NCBI GenBank assembly: GCA_964425645.1
Contig: CAYRNC010000002.1
Span: forward strand, 1-64,000
Source of the DNA: CAYRNC01 sp964425645
GTDB lineage: Bacteria; Bacillota; Clostridia; Peptostreptococcales; Anaerovoracaceae
Length of the DNA: 64,000 nt
Direction: 5' to 3'
Below the pieces are notes generated by a model. That model was not told where the DNA came from, did not search any database, and saw only the letters and a program-made list of their open reading frames with translations. The position numbers and the translations under genes were made by a program. Positions 26,802 through 36,495 of this stretch are shown one piece after another (positions within the stretch are counted from its first letter, which is position 1; the number at the start of each line of letters is the position of its first letter).

Positions 26802-28298
26802 TTGAAATTAAAAGAACTGTTAAAAGGAACCGGAATTGCTTTTAAAGATGAGTGGTCGGACCTGGAGATTACCGGTCTCTCCTGCGATTCCAGACATATA
26901 AAAAAGGGGTATGCATTCATATGTCTGAAAGGCATGCATACCGACGGACATATTTATGCGATGGATGCCGTTGTTCGCGGGGCCGCCGCCGTAATATCGG
27001 AGAAGCCGATCCCCTTTAGCTTGGTGCCTAATATCAATGTAAATGACAGCATGCACGCATTGTCCGCTCTATCCGCAAATTACTACGGACATCCTTCTGA
27101 AGATATTGTTCTTTTCGGTATTACGGGAACAAACGGCAAAACCACCGTGTCCTATATGATACATAACGGTCTTGAAGCGGATGGAAAATTATCCGGGCTT
27201 ACCGGCACGATATCCTATAAAGTGGGGGAAAAGACATATGAGGCATCCTACACGACGCCGGACCCGTTGAGCCTTCAACAGTATTTTTACGAAATGAAAA
27301 GACAGGGTATCGGATATTGTGTGATGGAAGTGTCCTCCCACGCGCTTAAGTTGGGAAGAGTGGATCACATTTGTTTCGATTACGGTCTGTTTACGAATCT
27401 CACTCAGGATCATATGGATTTCCATAAGAATAAAGAGGAATATTATCAGTCGAAAAAGAAGCTGTTTTATCTTACAAAGAAGGCAGCCATAATAAATGTA
27501 GATGACGAATACGGAAGTCGGCTGACAGGTGATTTGGGAGATACACACATTGAAAAAATAAGTTGCTCGATGAGGGATAAGAGGGCAGATTTCTATGGGA
27601 AATGCATGAAAACAGATCGAGAAGGCTCCGGGCTTAGACTTTACAGGCAAGGACAGCTGCTGGGAAATCTTTCGGTACATTCCCCTGGAACTTTCTTTTT
27701 ATATAATGCGCTGACCGCGGCAGCAGGCCTTCTTACTGCGGAAATACCGTTTAAATCTGTTAAGGAAGGGTTCTCATCCCTTAAGGGGGTTCCCGGCAGG
27801 TTTGAGCTCGTGCGAAATAAAAAGGATATTACAGTTATTGTTGACTATGCGCACACCCCCGACGCTTTACAAAACGTGCTGAAAACCGCAAGGGATATAG
27901 GTAAAGGCAGGCTTATCACCGTTTTCGGCTGCGGCGGAGACAGGGATCCTACTAAAAGGCCATTAATGGGCAGGATTGCAGGACAGTATTCGGATCATTG
28001 TATCATCACAAGCGATAACCCCAGAGATGAGAACCAAAGCATTATCGCTTCCGGCATAGAGGAAGGGCTTTATGATACCGGCTGCAATTATGATGTCATT
28101 CATGAAAGGCGAAAAGCCATCGAAAGGGCCCTGGTCATGTATCGTAAAGGAGATGTCATTCTGGTTGCAGGGAAAGGCCATGAAACCTATCAGATAATCG
28201 GCGGATCGAAGAACTACTTCAGCGATCAGGAAACCGTATCGGATTTGATTGGCGCTATGGATGGGAGTAACGACGATGAGGCAAATAAAAACCGGTGA
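26802..28298 (+). CDS. murE: UDP-MurNAc-L-Ala-D-Glu:meso-diaminopimelate ligase
   Basis: Adds the third residue of the stem peptide in the cytoplasm. The 498-residue Mur ligase has the ATP loop GITGTNGKTTVSYM near residue 107, VMEVSSHAL, and DYAHTPDALQNVL. The specificity motif is DNPR near residue 405, in ITSDNPRDEN. DNPR marks enzymes that use meso-diaminopimelate rather than lysine. The start is TTG 26802, nine bases after GGGAG. It overlaps the murF start by 23 bp. Confidence 0.95.
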   Translation: MKLKELLKGTGIAFKDEWSDLEITGLSCDSRHIKKGYAFICLKGMHTDGHIYAMDAVVRGAAAVISEKPIPFSLVPNINVNDSMHALSALSANYYGHPSEDIVLFGITGTNGKTTVSYMIHNGLEADGKLSGLTGTISYKVGEKTYEASYTTPDPLSLQQYFYEMKRQGIGYCVMEVSSHALKLGRVDHICFDYGLFTNLTQDHMDFHKNKEEYYQSKKKLFYLTKKAAIINVDDEYGSRLTGDLGDTHIEKISCSMRDKRADFYGKCMKTDREGSGLRLYRQGQLLGNLSVHSPGTFFLYNALTAAAGLLTAEIPFKSVKEGFSSLKGVPGRFELVRNKKDITVIVDYAHTPDALQNVLKTARDIGKGRLITVFGCGGDRDPTKRPLMGRIAGQYSDHCIITSDNPRDENQSIIASGIEEGLYDTGCNYDVIHERRKAIERALVMYRKGDVILVAGKGHETYQIIGGSKNYFSDQETVSDLIGAMDGSNDDEANKNR

Positions 28299-29682
28299 AG
28301 CGCGGAAAGCTATGTCCGGACAGTGCATAACAGGTGATGCCGATACACTTGTATCGGGAGTAACGACAGATTCCAGAAAGGCAAGTAAAGGGATGATGTT
28401 TTTTGCATTGCCCGGGGAACGTTTTGACGGACACGATTTTTTGGAGGATGCCGTTAATAGAGGCTGTTCGGCTTTAGTCGTTTCAGAAAAGCCTGGTGAA
28501 CATTTACTTTCGTCTGCAGTAAAAAAAGATGTGTGCATAATCGTGGTGGAAAATACATCGATTGCATTGCAGGAATTGGCTGCATATTACCTTGGCCTGT
28601 TCAATGTAAGGCGCCTTGCCGTAACAGGCAGCACGGGGAAGACCACGACTAAGGAGATGCTCACCTGCATCTTTAAAGAAAGATATTCAGTCGTCAGCAA
28701 TTACGGGAATATGAACAATCTGATAGGCCTTCCTCTTACGACTTTTCAGGTGAACGATGATACAGAACTTGCAGTATTTGAAATGGGTATGGATCGCCCG
28801 TCGGAGATACATCAATTGACGAAGATTGTAAGGCCTGAAACAGCGATAATTACAAACATAGGCTTATCGCACATTAAGCAACTGAAAACCAGGGAAAATA
28901 TTTTGAGGGCCAAGCTGGAAATCATGGATTTTATGGAGACAGGAGGAGTGTTGGTAATCAATGATGATGATGATTTACTTTCTAAGATCCACTGTCCTGA
29001 TCATCTTAAAATATTTAGAGTCGGTTGCGATAAACGTGCCGATTTAATAATCAGCAACATTGATGAGTCCCGTGAAGGAAGGATTTGTTTTGTACTTACT
29101 CCGACATCGAATATTTGGAACGGGGAACCCCATACATTTTATTTAAATGTGCCGGGGCTTCATAATGTAAAAAATGCTGCCCTTGCCATAGGTGCCGTAT
29201 CCTGCATCGGTATAGACCCCGCCGACATCCAAAAGGGCATATCCTGTTTTTCTTCGGGAGAGGGGCGCTTGCACATATTCAAAGGGAAGGGCATTTGCAT
29301 AATAGATGACACTTATAATGCCAGTCCTGATTCCGTTAAAGCGGCCATACAGGTCTTAAATGGGTTAAAAGGCAGCAGGAAATTGGCTGTTTTGGGAGAT
29401 ATGCTTGAATTGGGAGATAAAGAAAGAGAATACCATTTCGAAATCGGTGAATACGCTTCCAAGGCTGGTGTTGATGTGGTAATATCAGTAGGTAAAAACG
29501 CTCCGTTTACAGCGCAGGCCGCAAGAGCAGGGGGTATAAGGGCAATTCATTTTGAAACAAAGGAGAATCTTAGCGGTGTCCTGACACAGTGGATACGCAA
29601 GGGAGATGTGATTCTGGTAAAGGGTTCAAGAGGAATGGAAATGGAGGGTATAGTTGAATTGCTTAAAAATTTGATAAAATAA
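28276..29682 (+). CDS. murF: UDP-MurNAc-tripeptide:D-alanyl-D-alanine ligase
   Basis: Adds D-Ala-D-Ala to complete the pentapeptide. From ATG 28276, which has GGGAG eight bases upstream, it is 468 residues. Motifs: VTGSTGKTTTKEML near residue 117, FEMGMDRPSEIHQLTKIVRP, NIGLSHI, and IIDDTYNASPDSVKAAI. The longer frame from 28249 would overlap murE by 50 bp and lacks a ribosome site. It is cotranscribed with the rest of the dcw genes. Confidence 0.95.
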   Translation: MRQIKTGEARKAMSGQCITGDADTLVSGVTTDSRKASKGMMFFALPGERFDGHDFLEDAVNRGCSALVVSEKPGEHLLSSAVKKDVCIIVVENTSIALQELAAYYLGLFNVRRLAVTGSTGKTTTKEMLTCIFKERYSVVSNYGNMNNLIGLPLTTFQVNDDTELAVFEMGMDRPSEIHQLTKIVRPETAIITNIGLSHIKQLKTRENILRAKLEIMDFMETGGVLVINDDDDLLSKIHCPDHLKIFRVGCDKRADLIISNIDESREGRICFVLTPTSNIWNGEPHTFYLNVPGLHNVKNAALAIGAVSCIGIDPADIQKGISCFSSGEGRLHIFKGKGICIIDDTYNASPDSVKAAIQVLNGLKGSRKLAVLGDMLELGDKEREYHFEIGEYASKAGVDVVISVGKNAPFTAQAARAGGIRAIHFETKENLSGVLTQWIRKGDVILVKGSRGMEMEGIVELLKNLIK

Positions 29683-29720
29683 CATTTTAAGCATCAGAAA
29701 AAATATAAAAAGGAACGACT

Positions 29721-30680
29721 ATGGAATATGTGAATATCGCTTTACCCTTGGGAATGGCGTTTGTGTTGACGTTGGCAGGCACGATGATTGCTTTGCCTTT
29801 GCTCAGGAAAACTAAAGCCGGGCAAAATATCCGGGAGGAAGGTCCTAAGTCCCATTTGACAAAGGCCGGCACACCCACAATGGGGGGGGTGCCCATAATT
29901 TGCAGCGTTACTGTCGTATGTTTATTCCAAAGTGAGCTAAGTCCCGATATGTTTATCATCCTGGCGTCATTTTTAGCCTTTGGTTTCCTGGGTTTTCTGG
30001 ATGATTTTATGAAGATAAGCATGAAGCGGAATTTAGGCCTGACTGCAAAACAGAAGATAGCGCTACAAATGATCATCGCCGTCAGTTTGGCAATTTATCA
30101 GGCAAAAGTTTCCGCATACGGAACTTATATTGCAATCCCCTTTGTCAATGTCTACTGGGATCTGGGTTTTTTTTATGTTCCATTCGTAGCCTTCGTTGTT
30201 GTGTCCTTGGCAAACAGCGTAAATCTTACTGACGGATTGGACGGACTGGCCTCAGGCGTTACCATGATAGTAGCCATGTTTTTAGCGCTTGTTGCCGGAG
30301 CCTATCGGTTTGTTGACGCCCAACTTTTTTGCAGCACCCTGTCAGGGGCATGCCTCGCCTTTCTGATTTTTAACAGGCATCCTGCAAAGATTTTTATGGG
30401 GGATACAGGATCTATGGCCCTCGGTGGCGGGATTGCCGCCGCGGCCATAATTATGAACATGGAGCTTATAATACCGATTGCGGGGGGAGTATACGTCGTC
30501 GAGGCTCTTTCAGTAATTCTGCAGGTGTTATACTTCAAAACGACAGGGGGTAGGCGCCTATTTAAAATGGCCCCACTTCATCACCACTTTGAACTTAGCG
30601 GATGGACGGAGACAAGGGTAGTTGCATTCTTTTGGGTTTTGACGCTGGCTTTGTGCATTCTGGGTCTTTTTGCAATATAG
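29721..30680 (+). CDS. mraY: Phospho-MurNAc-pentapeptide transferase
   Basis: Polytopic membrane enzyme that makes lipid I. The 319 residues show about nine to ten hydrophobic helices. The active-site motifs are GFLDDFMKISMKRNLGLTAKQK near residue 92, NLTDGLDGLA near 170, and MAPLHHHFELSGW near 285. All the catalytic aspartates and the histidine cluster are present. Its start follows AAAGGAACG. Confidence 0.96.
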   Translation: MEYVNIALPLGMAFVLTLAGTMIALPLLRKTKAGQNIREEGPKSHLTKAGTPTMGGVPIICSVTVVCLFQSELSPDMFIILASFLAFGFLGFLDDFMKISMKRNLGLTAKQKIALQMIIAVSLAIYQAKVSAYGTYIAIPFVNVYWDLGFFYVPFVAFVVVSLANSVNLTDGLDGLASGVTMIVAMFLALVAGAYRFVDAQLFCSTLSGACLAFLIFNRHPAKIFMGDTGSMALGGGIAAAAIIMNMELIIPIAGGVYVVEALSVILQVLYFKTTGGRRLFKMAPLHHHFELSGWTETRVVAFFWVLTLALCILGLFAI

Positions 30681-30696
30681 AATAGGATGTGTGTAA

Positions 30697-32061
30697 ATGG
30701 ACGTTAAAAATATCAATGTTTTAATAGTAGGTATGGGAAGATCCGGCGTGGCGGCGGCGGAAATTTTGCTTGCAATGGGGGCAAATGTTACCGTATATGA
30801 CAAAAAAGATTCTAAAGAAATGGGTCCGAATTTTGTTCAGTATTTTAAGAACAAAAAAGCCGGATGCTGCTTTGGTAAAGACCCTGAAGATCTTTCAATT
30901 TTCAATCTGGTCGTAATAAGCCCGGGTGTGCCGCTGACTCTGGACCTTATCAGTAAAGCGAAAAAAGCAGGCATAGAGATTATAGGCGAGGTAGAACTCG
31001 CTTATCGTTTAGGACGAGGTAATTACGTAGCAATAACGGGTACAAACGGAAAGACTACTACGACGGTCCTTACAGGCGAAATATTTAAGGCGGCAGGGAA
31101 AAAAACTGAAGTGGCAGGTAATGTGGGAATTGCTTTGGCAAGGAAAACTGTTTCTTCCGACGATGATACATGGTTTATCACCGAAGTAAGCAGTTTTCAG
31201 CTTGAAACGACGATATGTTTTCACCCCCGAATCGCGGCGGTATTGAACATTACACCTGATCATATGGACCGTCACCGCACGATGGAAAATTACGCAGCGG
31301 CCAAGAGCATGATTTTTCAAAATCAGGGCGAAGATGATTATTCGATAATAAACTGGGACGACTTTCTGTGCAGAAAGCTCGCCGAAAACAGCAAAGCGAA
31401 GGTTGTTCCTTTCAGTCGCAAAGCAAAGTTGAATTTTGGTTGTTTTATAAGCGAAGAGGCCATAGTTATTAAGGATCGGGAGGGAGATCCGGTTAGGATA
31501 TGTATGGCGGAGGAACTTCCGATACCGGGAGATCATAATCTGGAAAATGCTTTGGCAGCGTCCGCTATCGCCTATTTTTCCGGCATAAATCCTTTGATCA
31601 TCGGCAGCACCCTCAGGAAGTTCAGCGGTGTTGCCCACAGGTTGGAATACTGCGGAGAGATAAGAGGAGTACGCTTTGTAAACGATTCAAAGGGGACCAA
31701 CCCCGATGCTTCTATTAAAGCGTTGAATGCTGTTTCCGGATCTATAATTTTAATCGCCGGAGGATATGATAAAGGCTCGGCCTTCGATAATTTTATCAGA
31801 GCATTCGATGGCAAGGTAAAAGCACTTATTCTGATGGGGAAAACAGCCTCGATGATAAATGATAAGGCAAGGAGCATGGGCTATAGCGATATAATTATGT
31901 CCAAAAACATGGAGGAAAGCGTTCAAAAAGGATTTCTTGCCGCCTCGCCCGGGGATACGGTTTTGCTTTCGCCTGCCTGCGCCAGCTGGGATATGTACAC
32001 ATGCTTTGAGCAAAGAGGTGATCACTTTAAAAGTTGTGTGGCTAACCTGGTAAAACGCTGA
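30697..32061 (+). CDS. murD: UDP-MurNAc-L-alanine:D-glutamate ligase
   Basis: Second amino acid ligase of the muropeptide path, 454 residues. The N-terminal Rossmann-like loop is VLIVGMGRSGVAAAEIL, the ATP loop is ITGTNGKTTTTVLTGEIF near residue 112, and NDSKGTNPDASIKAL and the C-terminal LSPACASWDMYTCFEQRGDHF are typical. The gene order mraY-murD-ftsW is the standard one. Confidence 0.96.
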   Translation: MDVKNINVLIVGMGRSGVAAAEILLAMGANVTVYDKKDSKEMGPNFVQYFKNKKAGCCFGKDPEDLSIFNLVVISPGVPLTLDLISKAKKAGIEIIGEVELAYRLGRGNYVAITGTNGKTTTTVLTGEIFKAAGKKTEVAGNVGIALARKTVSSDDDTWFITEVSSFQLETTICFHPRIAAVLNITPDHMDRHRTMENYAAAKSMIFQNQGEDDYSIINWDDFLCRKLAENSKAKVVPFSRKAKLNFGCFISEEAIVIKDREGDPVRICMAEELPIPGDHNLENALAASAIAYFSGINPLIIGSTLRKFSGVAHRLEYCGEIRGVRFVNDSKGTNPDASIKALNAVSGSIILIAGGYDKGSAFDNFIRAFDGKVKALILMGKTASMINDKARSMGYSDIIMSKNMEESVQKGFLAASPGDTVLLSPACASWDMYTCFEQRGDHFKSCVANLVKR

Positions 32062-32078
32062 ATAAAGAGGTGTTTAGC

Positions 32079-33194
32079 ATGGCAAAAAAACGTAAAAGAA
32101 AGATGAAGCAGGGGGATTTTATTCTGACCATATTGGTGTTGGGATTGGTGGTATTTGGTGTTATTATGGTGTTCAGCGCCAGCTATTATAGTTCTATAAG
32201 TGAAACAGGCGATCCCTATGGCTACTTAAAGGATGATATTAAATGGGCTGTTTTCGGTGCCTTCGTTATGCTCATTGCCGCTTTGGTGGATTATCGTGTG
32301 TACAGTCGTCTTGCACCGATTCTTTTGGTGGCAAGCCTCATATTGTTGGTTTTACTGTTTACTCCACTGGGGGTGACAAGAAATTATGCAACAAGGTGGA
32401 TAGGTGTCGGTAATTTTACGATAATGCCGGGGGAAGTTGCAAAAATATGTGCAATAATATTTGTCGCATGGTTCTTGTCAAAAGACCCTAAAAGAATCAA
32501 ATCCTTCCTAAAGGGTATTCTACCGCTGTTGATACTTTGCGGTCTTTATTTTTTCCTGATAATTAAACAGCCCAACCTGTCTACCGCTATAACCATATGC
32601 GCCATAATAGTGGGAATGATGTTTGTAGCCGGATTGAACATATTGTATTTAATTTCCGTGGGTATCCTGGGGGCGGCAGGTATTTTCGGTATGATATTAA
32701 TCGATAAAGAGGGGTATTGGATGAAAAGAATAACGGGCTTTATAGATCCGTTCCAGGATCCCTTAGGAAGTGGCTGGCAAGTAATTCAATCCCTTTTAGC
32801 ATTGGGATCAGGAGGTCTGTTTGGCGTGGGTCTCGGAAAGAGCATACAAAAAACTCTTTATCTTCCTGAACCTCAAAATGATTTCATATTTTCGATCATA
32901 GGAGAAGAACTGGGATTTATAGGCTGTCTGATATTGATTCTTTGTTACATCGTGCTCATATGGAGGGGATTTCATATAGCATTAAATGCACCTGATCTGT
33001 TTGGTACATTGCTCGCCTCAGGCATAACTATTATGCTGTCGGTTCAGGTGATATTAAACATTGCCGTTGTTACCTCATCCATGCCGCCTACAGGCATCAC
33101 ATTGCCTTTTGTGAGTTACGGGGGCAATGCTTTGCTGTTGTTTATGGGTTCTTTTGGGATCCTGTTGAACATCTCCCGTCATTCGGCAGCATGA
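32079..33194 (+). CDS. ftsW: SEDS-family lipid II polymerase FtsW/SpoVE
   Basis: Glycosyltransferase of septal peptidoglycan, partner of the class B PBP. It has 371 residues with ten predicted membrane helices from ATG 32079 (AAAGAGG upstream). A longer GTG start at 32070 overlaps that site. The SEDS signature GLGKSIQKTLYLPEPQNDFIF followed by GEELGFIG contains the catalytic Asp. GITLPFVSYGGNALL is the usual last-helix motif. Whether it is the vegetative FtsW or the sporulation SpoVE cannot be told from one copy. Confidence 0.92.
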   Translation: MAKKRKRKMKQGDFILTILVLGLVVFGVIMVFSASYYSSISETGDPYGYLKDDIKWAVFGAFVMLIAALVDYRVYSRLAPILLVASLILLVLLFTPLGVTRNYATRWIGVGNFTIMPGEVAKICAIIFVAWFLSKDPKRIKSFLKGILPLLILCGLYFFLIIKQPNLSTAITICAIIVGMMFVAGLNILYLISVGILGAAGIFGMILIDKEGYWMKRITGFIDPFQDPLGSGWQVIQSLLALGSGGLFGVGLGKSIQKTLYLPEPQNDFIFSIIGEELGFIGCLILILCYIVLIWRGFHIALNAPDLFGTLLASGITIMLSVQVILNIAVVTSSMPPTGITLPFVSYGGNALLLFMGSFGILLNISRHSAA

Positions 33195-33257
33195 GGAGAG
33201 GAAAGTGATTGCATCAGGCTGCTGAATCTGTTTGCAGAAAGGAGGCCCTGTAAGCCC

Positions 33258-34388
33258 ATGAAAATAATCATGACAGGGGGCGGTACGGGAGGGCATATTT
33301 ACCCCGCCATCGCCATTGCGGATAAGATAAAAAGGAGGCATCCAAATGTCCGGATTCTGTTCGTCGGGACAGAAAGGGGTATGGAAAAAGATATCGTGCC
33401 AAAGTACGGATATGAGATCCGATTTATTAAAGCAAGAGGGCTGTACAGGAAAAATATCTTGAAAAATCTTTTTACTTTTACGGATCTTATCAAAGGCAGC
33501 AGGCAGGCCGAAGATATCATGGATTTATTTCGTCCCGATCTGGTTATAGGTACCGGCGGCTACGTATGCGGACCTGTCGTGCGTGCGGCGTATAAAAAAG
33601 GGATCAAGGCATACGTGCACGAACAAAATGCTGTTCCCGGTCTTACCAACCGACTTTTAGAAAAGTACGCAGAAAAAGTATTTACAGCCTTTTCCGCATC
33701 TGTTCCTTATTTTCGACATGCGGATAAAATTGTTGTCACAGGCAACCCGGTTCGAAAAGAATTTTTTATATCAAAACTCACGGATTGCAGAGTCAGGCTT
33801 GGTATAGGCCCTAAGGACTTTATGCTGCTGTGCTTCGGGGGTAGCCTCGGAGCAGGCAGATTGAATGACGCAATTATGGATATTATTCCGTCAATAGTTA
33901 ACATTGAAAACTCAAAATTGGTTTTTATCACCGGAGAGCGCTATCACGATTCGATCATTCGAAACCTTGAGGCGTCCGGAGTCTCCATAAAAGAGAACGG
34001 GTCAATTTCCGTTATCCCGTATGCAGAAAATATCCACGATTATTTTTTAGCAGCCGATCTTATCGTGAGCAGGGCGGGAGCCTTAACTGTTTCCGAGATC
34101 ACCGCTTGCGGGAAACCTTCAATACTTGTACCTTCACCTAATGTGACAGGAAATCATCAATATTACAATGCTAAGGTGGCGGAAAGCGCAGGCGGCGCAA
34201 TTATAGTAAAAGAAGAGGAATTGACGAAGGAAAGATTATTGGGAACCGTTCTGAGGCTTATGAACAATCGGGATGCCTTAAACAGCATGGCAAAAGCCAG
34301 TAAAAGCATGGGAAAAACCGACAGCGTGGACGTGATCTACGATCACTTGGAGCTGCAGGCAGGCACAAAACCCACTGCAAAGGCATAG
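33258..34388 (+). CDS. murG: UDP-GlcNAc:lipid I GlcNAc transferase
   Basis: Peripheral membrane glycosyltransferase (GT-B fold) that makes lipid II. The 376 residues carry TGGGTGGHIYPAIAIAD near the N-terminus, GTGGYVCGPVVRAAY, VTGNPVRKEF, CFGGSLGAGRLND near 193, and the donor-binding SRAGALTVSEITACGKPSILVPSP near 274. Spacing of 63 bp from ftsW leaves room only for the ribosome site (AGGAGG, about 3240). Confidence 0.96.
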   Translation: MKIIMTGGGTGGHIYPAIAIADKIKRRHPNVRILFVGTERGMEKDIVPKYGYEIRFIKARGLYRKNILKNLFTFTDLIKGSRQAEDIMDLFRPDLVIGTGGYVCGPVVRAAYKKGIKAYVHEQNAVPGLTNRLLEKYAEKVFTAFSASVPYFRHADKIVVTGNPVRKEFFISKLTDCRVRLGIGPKDFMLLCFGGSLGAGRLNDAIMDIIPSIVNIENSKLVFITGERYHDSIIRNLEASGVSIKENGSISVIPYAENIHDYFLAADLIVSRAGALTVSEITACGKPSILVPSPNVTGNHQYYNAKVAESAGGAIIVKEEELTKERLLGTVLRLMNNRDALNSMAKASKSMGKTDSVDVIYDHLELQAGTKPTAKA

Positions 34389-34450
34389 TATGGCTCTATA
34401 AAGCGGTTGCAATAAAGCCCTATTTTGCTTTTGACGGAGGTGTCGATTGC

Positions 34451-35707
34451 TTGGATTGTTATCACATATGCGGCAGGAGAAAACTTGAAGGGGAATATAG
34501 CCTTAAAGGGGCAAAAAATGCTGTGCTCCCCATACTGGCGGCTGTAATAGCATCCGGATCTGAGTGCAGGATAAATAACTGCCCCGATCTTTCCGATGTT
34601 CGGACAATGACGGAAATTTTGAAAGTGATGGGCTGTCGGATCAGTCGGGAAAAGGGTAGCATAACAGTGGACAGTTCTGCATTGGACACATTTATTATTC
34701 CTCCCGAGTTGATGAAAGAGATACGATCTTCTGTGTTCCTAATGGGCCCCACCATTGCCCGCTGCGGCCAGGTTAAACTTACTCACCCCGGTGGCTGCGC
34801 CATCGGTTCACGGCCAATAGATATTCATCTTTCTGCGCTTGAGCGTCTGGGGGTTGTGATTAAGGAGAGTGACGGATTTTTGGAATGCAGGGCATCACAA
34901 CTTATAGGCACCGTTATCCCCTTGGAATTTCAAAGCGTCGGTGCTACGGAAAACATTATGATGGCGGCTTTGGCGGCAGAAGGGGAAACTGTAATAAAAA
35001 ATCCGGCCAAGGAGCCGGAAATAGAGGATCTGCAAAATTTTTTAAACGCCTGTGGTGCGCGTATATCCGGCGCAGGTACCGATGAAATTAGGATAATGGG
35101 CAAAAGACCCTTAAGAGGAAGCAGCCATGATGTCATACCGGATCGCATAGAAGGGGGAACCGTTTTGGCAGCTGTTGCTGCCTGCGGCGGCGAGATACTC
35201 CTGAAAAAAGCTGTACCTGCCCATATGGATGCGACGCTGGCTGTTTTTAAAAAGGCTGGATGTTTTATAAAAACAGAGGGTGAGACAATTTTTATGAAAG
35301 CCAAGGAGAGACTTTGCTCGGTAGATCCTGTGATAACGATGCCTTATCCGGGATTTCCCACCGATATGCAATCACAAATGATGGCAGTTATGGCTTCGGC
35401 TGAAGGCTGCACAAAGATTACTGAAACCATATTTGAAAATCGTTTCAGGCATGTTGACGAATTACGAAAGATGGGCGCCAGGATTCATCTTGACGGGAGA
35501 ACGGCATATATATACGGAATTCACAGATTAAAAGGGGCAAGGGTTGCAGCCAAGGATTTACGGGGAGGGGCATCACTTGTTATTGCGGGCTTAGCTGCGG
35601 AGGGCGAAACTGTCGTAGAAAACATTTGCCATATCCAAAGAGGATATGATAGATTTGAAGGAGCTTTAAGAAGCCTGGGAGCATCTATAAGGATGGTTCG
35701 GGGATAG
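34451..35707 (+). CDS. murA: UDP-GlcNAc 1-carboxyvinyltransferase
   Basis: First committed step of peptidoglycan synthesis. The 418-residue protein has LKGAKNAVLPIL with the catalytic Lys-Asn at the N-terminus, and Cys116 in PGGCAIGSRP, the residue attacked by fosfomycin. Asp rather than Cys at this position would give resistance, but Cys is present. The start is TTG 34451, ten bases after GGAGG. Many Firmicutes have a second murA elsewhere. In this cluster murA takes the position after murG where Bacillus has murB. Confidence 0.96.
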   Translation: MDCYHICGRRKLEGEYSLKGAKNAVLPILAAVIASGSECRINNCPDLSDVRTMTEILKVMGCRISREKGSITVDSSALDTFIIPPELMKEIRSSVFLMGPTIARCGQVKLTHPGGCAIGSRPIDIHLSALERLGVVIKESDGFLECRASQLIGTVIPLEFQSVGATENIMMAALAAEGETVIKNPAKEPEIEDLQNFLNACGARISGAGTDEIRIMGKRPLRGSSHDVIPDRIEGGTVLAAVAACGGEILLKKAVPAHMDATLAVFKKAGCFIKTEGETIFMKAKERLCSVDPVITMPYPGFPTDMQSQMMAVMASAEGCTKITETIFENRFRHVDELRKMGARIHLDGRTAYIYGIHRLKGARVAAKDLRGGASLVIAGLAAEGETVVENICHIQRGYDRFEGALRSLGASIRMVRG

Positions 35708-35714
35708 TGAACAA

Positions 35715-36455
35715 ATGGAAAAGATTAAGCCCAGAAAAAGAAAAAGAAAAAAACGGAACTATTTGGTCCGATTCGTTATGTTGATTTTGATAGGAGCAGG
35801 GGGTTACTTATTTCTTTCTTCCGACTTTTTTGACATTCAAAAAATAACGGTACTGAATAATCGTTATTATACACAACAGCAGGTCATCGCATTAGCGGAG
35901 GCCCGAATAGGAGATAATATGTTTGCCCTTTCCACCGGGAGCATGAAGGACAAGCTATTACAGGATCCCTACATAAGAGCCGTCAAAATAAGCAGGAGGC
36001 TGCCTGATAATTTGGTCATTTCAGTTGAGGAAAGAGCGGAAAGCGCCGCCGTTCCTTTTGATAACGATTACGTTATAATAGATGGCTTGGGAATGATTTT
36101 AAGAAAAACAGATGTGGAGCCGAAGCTTACCAAGCTACTTGGCATGACCGTTGCTAATTTAGAAACCGGAACGCCTTTGCGGGTTGAAGAAAATGCAGTC
36201 CTTAACGACACGCTAAAAATGCTGGCATCAATGGAGGAGAACGAGCTGTACTTTAAAAAAATCGAAATCTCACCGATGATCATCAAGGCTTATATATATG
36301 ATTCTCTTGTATGCGAAGGAACTCCCGAAAACATTATGAAAGGCATGGACGGTCTTAAGGATGTATTGTATGATTTATATGCTAAAGGTATCGAGCGGGG
36401 AATTATAAAAGTGGGTGGCGACGGGCATTATTCTTTCAGCCCTGAAGCGAAATAA
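35715..36455 (+). CDS. ftsQ: Cell division protein FtsQ/DivIB
   Basis: Bitopic division protein of 246 residues. It has a very basic cytoplasmic N-terminus (PRKRKRKKRN), one transmembrane helix at about 17-36, and then the POTRA domain (FFDIQKITVLNNRYYTQQQVIALAEA, RAVKISRRLPDNLVISVEER). The beta domain (DNDYVIIDGLGMILRKTD) follows. It would join the FtsL/PBP complex at the septum. The start lies seven bases after the murA stop. Confidence 0.9.
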   Translation: MEKIKPRKRKRKKRNYLVRFVMLILIGAGGYLFLSSDFFDIQKITVLNNRYYTQQQVIALAEARIGDNMFALSTGSMKDKLLQDPYIRAVKISRRLPDNLVISVEERAESAAVPFDNDYVIIDGLGMILRKTDVEPKLTKLLGMTVANLETGTPLRVEENAVLNDTLKMLASMEENELYFKKIEISPMIIKAYIYDSLVCEGTPENIMKGMDGLKDVLYDLYAKGIERGIIKVGGDGHYSFSPEAK

Positions 36456-36495
36456 GATAGGCTAAGATTCTATTAAAGGACAGGAGATAAAGTGT